NCBI GenBank assembly: GCA_965199585.1
Contig: CBDASI010000002.1
Location: 62,001-126,000, forward strand
DNA length: 64,000 nucleotides
Direction of reading: 5' to 3'
Source of the DNA: JAVVHH01 sp965199585
GTDB lineage: Bacteria; Pseudomonadota; Alphaproteobacteria; Acetobacterales; Acetobacteraceae
Made by a program: the position numbers and the translations under genes. The notes under the pieces are model-generated. The model saw only the letters and a program-made list of their open reading frames with translations, had not been told where the DNA came from and did no database searches. Below are positions 59,174 to 64,000 of this stretch, piece by piece (position 1 is the first letter of the stretch; the number at the start of each line of letters is the position of its first letter).

Positions 59174-60985
59174 ATGGCCGATGCTGCCACGCCAGAGAAA
59201 ATCACCAAAGCGATCAAGCCCGCCGATCCCGCGCAGCTCACCCGCTCCATGGCCGACATCGCCGAGCGGTCCCAGCGCATCGTCGGCGACTGGCTGAACC
59301 GTCAATCGCTCGAGCTCCCCAAGATCGACCCGATGAACGTCGGCCAGGCCTTCCTGGAGATGACCACGCAGCTCATGCGTGACCCGGCCAAGCTCGTCCA
59401 AGCCCAAATCGGCTTCTGGCAGGATTACATGACGCTCTGGCAGAACACGACGCGCCGCATGATGGGCATCGAACCCGAGAAGCCGGTGATCGAGGCCGAC
59501 CCGAAGGACCGCCGCTTCAAGGACGACGCCTGGAAGGAGAGCGAAGTCTTCGACTTCATCAAGCAATCCTATCTGCTGTCGGCCCGTTACGTGCACGACG
59601 TCGTCGGCCAAGTTGACGGCCTCGCCCCCAAGACGGCGCAGAAAGTCGACTTCTACTCGCGCCAGTTCATCGACGCGATGAGCCCCACCAATTTCCTGGT
59701 CACCAACCCGGAAGTTCTGCGCAAAACCGCCGAGACCGGCGGCGAGAACCTGCTCCGCGGCCTGAACAACTTGCTCGGCGACCTCGAGCGCGGACGCGGC
59801 AAGCTCAGCATCAAGATGACCGACACCGATGCTTTCGAGATCGGCAAGGACATCGGCGTCTCGCCCGGTCAGGTCGTGTTTCAGAATCGCGTCATGCAGC
59901 TGATCCAGTATGCGCCGACGACGGAGACGGTGCTGAAGCGTCCGTTGCTGATCATCCCGCCCTGGATCAACAAATTCTACATCCTCGACCTGCGGCCCAA
60001 GAACAGCCTGGTCCGTTGGGCCACGTCGCAGGGACACACCGTCTTCATGATCTCCTGGGTCAATCCGGACAAGGAGCTCGCGAACCTCCGCTTCGACGAT
60101 TACATGCTCGAAGGCGTTTTTACCGCGATGGACGCCATCGAGCGCGCGACCGGCGAGCGCGACGTCAATGCGATCGGCTACTGCCTCGGCGGCACGTTGC
60201 TGGCCAGCTCGCTCGCGTACATGGCCGCCGTCGATGACGACCGCATCAAGTCGGCGACCTTCCTCGTCACGTTGACCGATTTCCAGGAAGCCGGCGAACT
60301 CGGCGTTTTCATCGACGAGGAGCAGTTGCGCTTACTCGAGGACAAGATGGAGAAGCGCGGCTACCTCGACGGTAGCGAAATGGCGTCGACCTTCAACTCG
60401 CTTCGCGCCAATGACCTCATCTGGTCCTTCGTGGTCAGCAATTACCTGATGGGCAACGAGCCGTTCCCGTTCGACCTACTCTATTGGAACAGCGACAACA
60501 CCCGCATGCCGGCGGCGATGCACAGTTTCTATCTGCGCCGCATGTATCAGGCAAACCTACTCTGCGTGCCCAACGGCATCAGCCTCAACGACCAGCCGAT
60601 CGATCTCGGCCGTATCAAGGTGCCCGCGTATTTCCTTTCCACCCGGGAGGATCACATCACGCCTTGGAAGAGCACCTATCGCGGCACCCAGCTCCTCGGC
60701 GGCGAGAACCGCTTCACTCTTTCCGGCAGCGGTCACATCGCCGGCGTCGTCAATGGGCCCGAAGGCGGCAAATACAGCTACTGGACCAGTGACACGCTGG
60801 CCACCGACCCGGAAACCTGGCTCGACTCGGCCACTGAAATCGCCGGTAGCTGGTGGCCCGACTGGCAGCGCTGGGTCGTCGCATTGGACAAGCAGGAGGT
60901 TCCTGCCCGTCAGCCCGGCGATCGCGGCCTGACCCCGATCGAACCAGCCCCGGGTAGTTACGTGAAGGTCAAGTCGATGGAGTGA
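59174..60985 (+). CDS. phaC: Class I poly(3-hydroxyalkanoate) synthase
   Basis: Polymerises (R)-3-hydroxyacyl-CoA into storage polyester on granule surfaces. 603 aa. PhaC N-domain (residues ~60-240), then the alpha/beta hydrolase core: PPWINKFYILDL, HTVFMISWVNPD, lipase-like box GYCLGG with catalytic C337, D493 in REDHITPW, H521 in SGHIAG. The class I signature of a ~600-aa single subunit without PhaE/PhaR is met. ATG at 59174 has AAGGAG 9 nt upstream. No phaA, phaB or phasin gene in the window. Confidence 0.96.
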   Translation: MADAATPEKITKAIKPADPAQLTRSMADIAERSQRIVGDWLNRQSLELPKIDPMNVGQAFLEMTTQLMRDPAKLVQAQIGFWQDYMTLWQNTTRRMMGIEPEKPVIEADPKDRRFKDDAWKESEVFDFIKQSYLLSARYVHDVVGQVDGLAPKTAQKVDFYSRQFIDAMSPTNFLVTNPEVLRKTAETGGENLLRGLNNLLGDLERGRGKLSIKMTDTDAFEIGKDIGVSPGQVVFQNRVMQLIQYAPTTETVLKRPLLIIPPWINKFYILDLRPKNSLVRWATSQGHTVFMISWVNPDKELANLRFDDYMLEGVFTAMDAIERATGERDVNAIGYCLGGTLLASSLAYMAAVDDDRIKSATFLVTLTDFQEAGELGVFIDEEQLRLLEDKMEKRGYLDGSEMASTFNSLRANDLIWSFVVSNYLMGNEPFPFDLLYWNSDNTRMPAAMHSFYLRRMYQANLLCVPNGISLNDQPIDLGRIKVPAYFLSTREDHITPWKSTYRGTQLLGGENRFTLSGSGHIAGVVNGPEGGKYSYWTSDTLATDPETWLDSATEIAGSWWPDWQRWVVALDKQEVPARQPGDRGLTPIEPAPGSYVKVKSME

Positions 60986-60997
60986 TGTTCACTCTTC
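60980..60997 (+). terminator. Weak Rho-independent terminator after phaC
   Basis: GAGTGA / TCACTC stem with a 3-nt loop overlapping the phaC stop codon, followed by a T-rich stretch (TTCGTTTACTT). The stem is short, so efficiency is uncertain. Confidence 0.45.
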
Positions 60998-61045
60998 GTT
61001 TACTTAATCGCCGTAGTATGGAGGCTCACCCAAGGGACCTCCAGC

Positions 61046-61408
61046 ATGCGTTTCACCGTTGTTCTGCCTGCAATCGTCACGGCATTCGTCACCCTGTCAT
61101 CGGCCTATGCCGGCCAGCAGGACTTCGCTCTGAATAACCGCACCGGTTACCAGATCGACGAGGTCTATGTCAGCCGTAGCTCCAACCAGAACTGGGGCAA
61201 TGACGTTATGGGCAACGGTTCGCTCGAGGACGGCAATACCGTGAACATCACGTTCAACGCGCCTGACAACGCCTGCAAATGGGATATGCACGTCAAATAC
61301 AATGACGGCGATGAGGCGACCTGGAACGGCCTGAACCTCTGCAACATCAACAAGGTCACGCTGTTCTGGGACAAGAAGAACCAGAAGACCCGCGCCGTAA
61401 CCGAGTGA
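61046..61408 (+). CDS. Small exported protein of unknown function
   Basis: 120 aa. Signal peptide (VVLPAIVTAFVTLSSAYA) then a compact beta-rich domain: FALNNRTGYQIDEVYVSRSSNQNWGNDVMG, CKWDMHVKYNDGDEATWNGLNLCNINKVTLFWD, with two cysteines that could form a disulfide. The pattern 'N-TGY-I-EVYVS ... WG-DV-G' recurs in small secreted bacterial proteins of unknown role. ATG 61046. It stands alone between phaC and the gamma-carbonic anhydrase gene. Confidence 0.75.
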   Translation: MRFTVVLPAIVTAFVTLSSAYAGQQDFALNNRTGYQIDEVYVSRSSNQNWGNDVMGNGSLEDGNTVNITFNAPDNACKWDMHVKYNDGDEATWNGLNLCNINKVTLFWDKKNQKTRAVTE

Positions 61409-61421
61409 TCCGAACAAGGCT

Positions 61422-61458
61422 GAAGCAGTCGGCCCTCGAGCCTCAGCCGATCTGCTTC
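61422..61458. terminator. Inverted repeat between convergent genes
   Basis: GAAGCAG-T-CGGC and GCCG-AT-CTGCTTC arms separated by about 12 bp, between the small exported protein (plus) and the gamma-carbonic anhydrase (minus), overlapping the last codons of the latter. May act as a bidirectional terminator; no U-tract seen. Confidence 0.4.
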
Positions 61459-61970
61459 AACCTGCTGCCAAACACTTGCCCTAGCGCGGCGTATCGGACT
61501 GCGATGTCGTCCATCCGCGCCCGCTCATCGTCCGGCAAATCACGCATCTTCCGCGCCGGTCGCCCGCCCCAAAGCTCCCGCTTTGGGATCCGCTTGCCGG
61601 GCGTCAGTAGCGCGCCGGCGGCCAACATCGCGCCTTCCTCGATCACCGCACCGTCCAGCACGGTCGCACCCATGCCGACGAAGGCGGAATTCTCCAATCG
61701 GCACGCATGCACCAGCGCCATGTGTCCGATCGTCACGTCCTCACCGATGTCGAGAGACCACTCGGCCCCGGGGTTCACATGGAGCACCGAGTTGTCCTGC
61801 ACGTTGGTGCGCGCCCCGATCCGGATGTGGTTGGTGTCGCCCCGCAACGTGCAGCCGAACCAGATCGTCACGCCGGCGCCGAGCCAAACATTGCCGATCA
61901 CCGCCGCGTTCGGCGCCACCCATACCCCGGGTTCGACGACGGGGGCGACGCCGTCCAGCTCAAACAGCAT
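61443..61970 (-). CDS. Gamma-carbonic anhydrase-like hexapeptide protein
   Basis: 175 aa left-handed beta-helix of hexapeptide repeats from about residue 15 to 130. The three zinc histidines of the gamma class are in place (H64, H83, H88), with R43/D45 in TLRGD and Q58. YrdA/CaiE-type proteins keep these residues, but many have no measured activity. C-terminal helix. ATG at 61970 overlaps the end of argC by 11 bp. Confidence 0.88.
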   Translation of the reverse strand: MLFELDGVAPVVEPGVWVAPNAAVIGNVWLGAGVTIWFGCTLRGDTNHIRIGARTNVQDNSVLHVNPGAEWSLDIGEDVTIGHMALVHACRLENSAFVGMGATVLDGAVIEEGAMLAAGALLTPGKRIPKRELWGGRPARKMRDLPDDERARMDDIAVRYAALGQVFGSRLKQIG

Positions 61971-62889
61971 GCGTGAGCCCGAGCATCAGCCCGATGTTCT
62001 GCACCGCCGCGCCCGACGCGCCTTTCCCGAGATTGTCCAACCGGGCAACCAGCACGGCATGGCCATGCGCGTCGTTGCCATAGGTCCGCAGCTCCATCAG
62101 GTCAGTATCGTTCAACGCCGTCGGTTCGATCTTGCCTTCCATCTCTGCCGGGATCACCCGTATTTGGGACTTCCCTGCGTAGTAGGCCGCCAGCACGTCA
62201 TGTAACGCCGCGATCGTCGGCCGCCCCGGCAAGGTGTCGAGATGCAGTGGGATCGACACCAGCATGCCCTGCCGAACATGCGCCACCGACGGCACGAAGA
62301 TCGGCCGCCGAGTCAGCCCGGTGCAGCGCATCAACTCCGGGACATGCTTATGCTCGAGCCCCAGCGCATACAGCTCGAATGCCGGACCACCGGTCGCCTC
62401 GTGCGCTTCGATCATCCCGCGCCCGCCACCCGAGTAACCGCTCACCGCGTTGACCGAGATCGGATGATCGCGCGGCACCAACCCGGCCTCCACCAACGGC
62501 CGCAGCAGCGCGATCGCGCCCGTCGGATAGCAGCCCGGGTTGGCCACCCGATCCGCCGCCGCGATCCGCTCCGCCTGGCCCGGCGACAACTCCGCCCAAC
62601 CATAGGTCCACGCCGGGTCGACCCGGTGCGCGGTGCTGGCATCGAGCAGCTTCGGCGCTTGGTCCCCCAGCGTGGCCGCTAGCGCCACGCTCTCCTTGGC
62701 CGCGTCGTCCGGCAGGCACAGCACGACGAGGTCCACCGCCCGCATCAGCTCACGCCGCGCCTCCGGGTCCTTGCGGCGGGCCGGATCGATGCTGCGGATC
62801 GCCACGCCCGGCACGTCGGCCAGGCGCTCGCGGATGCCGAGCCCGGTCGTCCCAGCTTCGCCATCGATGAACACGGTCGCCTCGGTCAT
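61960..62889 (-). CDS. argC: N-acetyl-gamma-glutamyl-phosphate reductase, type 2
   Basis: Arginine biosynthesis: NADPH-dependent reduction of N-acetylglutamyl-5-phosphate. 309 aa, the short (AGPR type 2) form. FIDGEAGTTGLGIRERLA at the start, catalytic Cys120 in ANPGCYPTGAI, SGYSGGGRGMIE and HVPELMRCTGL. ATG 62889. Downstream of rpsI but separated by a terminator-like hairpin; overlaps the gamma-carbonic anhydrase gene. Confidence 0.95.
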   Translation of the reverse strand: MTEATVFIDGEAGTTGLGIRERLADVPGVAIRSIDPARRKDPEARRELMRAVDLVVLCLPDDAAKESVALAATLGDQAPKLLDASTAHRVDPAWTYGWAELSPGQAERIAAADRVANPGCYPTGAIALLRPLVEAGLVPRDHPISVNAVSGYSGGGRGMIEAHEATGGPAFELYALGLEHKHVPELMRCTGLTRRPIFVPSVAHVRQGMLVSIPLHLDTLPGRPTIAALHDVLAAYYAGKSQIRVIPAEMEGKIEPTALNDTDLMELRTYGNDAHGHAVLVARLDNLGKGASGAAVQNIGLMLGLTHAV

Positions 62890-62942
62890 GTCGGTCTCTG
62901 TCTGTTGGTCAGATGGTCGGTCGTTCGCACCCCTGAACGCAA

Positions 62943-62971
62943 GAGGGGCGGCCCAAGCTGGACCGCCCCTC
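62943..62971 (-). terminator. Terminator-like hairpin after rpsI
   Basis: Stem GAGGGGCGG / CCGCCCCTC (9 bp) with an 11-nt loop, 23 bp after the rpsI stop. Only a weak T-rich stretch follows on the minus strand. Likely ends most rplM-rpsI transcripts before argC. Confidence 0.65.
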
Positions 62972-62994
62972 TCCGAAGTCGAAGTGCTGGTTGC

Positions 62995-63495
62995 TTAGCG
63001 CTTGCTGAACTGGAAGCTCCGGCGGGCCTTGGCCTTACCGTACTTCTTACGCTCGACCACGCGGCTATCGCGGGTGAGGAAGCCGGCCAGCTTCAGCACC
63101 GGACGTAGCTCCGGCTCGTAGTAGGTCAGCGCGCGGCTGATGCCGAGACGCACCGCACCGGCCTGACCGGACAGCCCGCCGCCGTTGCAGGTGCACATGA
63201 CATCGAATTGGTTGTAGCGGTCGGTGACCAGGAACGGCTGCGTCAGCAGCATCCGCAGCACCGGACGGGCGAAGTATTGCCCGACGCGCTTGCCGTTGAC
63301 GGTGATCTCGCCTTTGCCGGGCTTCACCCAGACGCGCGCGATCGCGTTCTTGCGGCGCCCGGTGGCGTAGCTGCGGCCCTGCGCGTCGCGCTTCGGCTCA
63401 CGCTTGGGTGCATCGCTCTGAGCGCTCGGGATGGCCGACGCGACGGCGAGGTCGCGCAAATCCGCCAGCGTGCGGGTGTTTTCGCTTTCGGACAT
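62995..63495 (-). CDS. rpsI: 30S ribosomal protein S9
   Basis: 166 aa. The conserved S9 core runs from about residue 40 (YATGRRKNAIARVWVKPGKGEITVNG) to the C-terminal KYGKAKARRSFQFSKR, with the basic tail that reaches the P-site tRNA. The first ~38 residues are an acidic/variable extension, common in Alphaproteobacteria. 2 bp after rplM. Confidence 0.98.
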   Translation of the reverse strand: MSESENTRTLADLRDLAVASAIPSAQSDAPKREPKRDAQGRSYATGRRKNAIARVWVKPGKGEITVNGKRVGQYFARPVLRMLLTQPFLVTDRYNQFDVMCTCNGGGLSGQAGAVRLGISRALTYYEPELRPVLKLAGFLTRDSRVVERKKYGKAKARRSFQFSKR

Positions 63496-63497
63496 GC

Positions 63498-63965
63498 TCA
63501 GACCCTCGTGTTCTTGCGGTTCATCGCGGCGACGTCGAGCTTGACCGGCTGCTGCCCGTCATGCGGATGCTCGCCCCCGGCGTAAACGTGCAGGTGACGC
63601 ATCTGCGCGCGCTGCAGCGGGCCGCGGGTGATCATCCGCTCGACCGCCTTCTCGATAACGCGCTCGGGATGAGCGCTCTCGAGCCGCTGCTTGATCGAGC
63701 GCCCCTTGATCCCGCCCGGAAAGCCGGTGTGCCAGTAGAAGATCGACTGGTCGGCCTTGTTGCCGGTGACCCGGACCTTCTCGGCATTGACGACGATGAT
63801 ATTATCGCCGCAATCGACATGCGGCGTGAACTGCGGCTTATGCTTGCCGCGCAGACGGCTGGCGATGATGGCGGCGAGACGGCCGAGCACGAGGCCCTCC
63901 GCATCGATCAACGTCCAGCCCTTGGAGACCTCGCGCGGTTTGAGCGAGGGGGTGGTCTTCAACAT
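63498..63965 (-). CDS. rplM: 50S ribosomal protein L13
   Basis: 155 aa. Typical L13 segments: WTLIDAEGLVLGRLAAIIASRLRGKHKPQFTPHVDCGDNIIVVNAEKVRVTGNKA, YWHTGFPGGIKG, and the C-terminal LHVYAGGEHPHDGQQP. ATG 63965, 35 bp from the right edge. rplM-rpsI is the near-universal pairing. Confidence 0.98.
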   Translation of the reverse strand: MLKTTPSLKPREVSKGWTLIDAEGLVLGRLAAIIASRLRGKHKPQFTPHVDCGDNIIVVNAEKVRVTGNKADQSIFYWHTGFPGGIKGRSIKQRLESAHPERVIEKAVERMITRGPLQRAQMRHLHVYAGGEHPHDGQQPVKLDVAAMNRKNTRV

Positions 63966-64000
63966 GAACCTGTCCCGAATTGCGAGAAGCGGCGCATATG

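Noticed and set aside
1..64000. CRISPR arrays, insertion sequences, prophage or defence islands
   Set aside because: No regularly spaced direct repeats, transposases, integrases or recognisable defence proteins were seen on either strand.

Overview
This is a high-GC window with dense, mostly ATGA-coupled genes. Several features point to Alphaproteobacteria, probably Rhodospirillales/Acetobacteraceae: an oxygen-dependent (CobG-type) cobalamin pathway, a Caulobacter-type (cpa/tad) Flp pilus locus, the order hom-glpX-recJ, rplM-rpsI followed by a type 2 argC, and PEP-CTERM proteins. The family-level placement is inference.

Region 1 (1-20.3 kb) is a large cobalamin biosynthesis cluster centred on a cobalamin riboswitch at 15436-15615 on the minus strand. 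Leftward from the riboswitch run a DUF1636 cysteine protein, cobW, cobN, cobG, cobH, cobI, cobJ, cobL, cobE, cobM, cobA, cobB and cobT. Embedded in this minus-strand series on the plus strand are cobK and cbiD. Rightward run cobP, cobO, cobQ and cobC, with cobD embedded on the minus strand. Each embedded gene starts 1-14 bp from its divergent neighbour and overlaps its convergent neighbour by 17-31 bp. CbiD takes the place of CobF as C1 methyltransferase. CobS/CobT-type chelatase subunits, CobR, CobF and CobV are not in the window.

Region 2 (20.2-33.2 kb) holds a GT2 glycosyltransferase, a small secreted ORF, a GT87-like membrane protein and a lytic transglycosylase. These are followed by a Tad/Flp pilus locus in two convergent arms: cpaC, cpaD-like, tadD on plus; flp, cpaA, cpaB, cpaE, cpaF/tadA, tadB, tadC on minus. 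The base composition here looks less GC-extreme than in the cobalamin cluster.

Region 3 (33.2-52.6 kb) is a set of small metabolic and transport modules. They are an HSL-type esterase; a beta-carbonic anhydrase coupled to a bestrophin channel; a DenD-like dehydrogenase coupled to a stand-alone 10-formyltetrahydrofolate-hydrolase-like protein; a PEP-CTERM protein with an S1/P1-type nuclease; a PIG-L deacetylase with a phosphonate-type ABC transporter (phnC-D-E-E); anmK with a D-aminoacylase-type amidohydrolase and a second CobW-family GTPase; YeiH with an XRE regulator; a large membrane protein; tRNA-Glu(UUC); and a second PEP-CTERM gene broken by an in-frame TAG.

Region 4 (52.6-64 kb) is housekeeping: an OmpA-like lipoprotein, an AlaC-type aminotransferase, hom, glpX and recJ on the minus strand; phaC (PHA synthase) and a small secreted protein on plus; then rplM, rpsI, argC and a gamma-carbonic anhydrase on minus. 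Three copies of a REP-like element sit between genes, two of them inside the riboswitch-headed cob operon.
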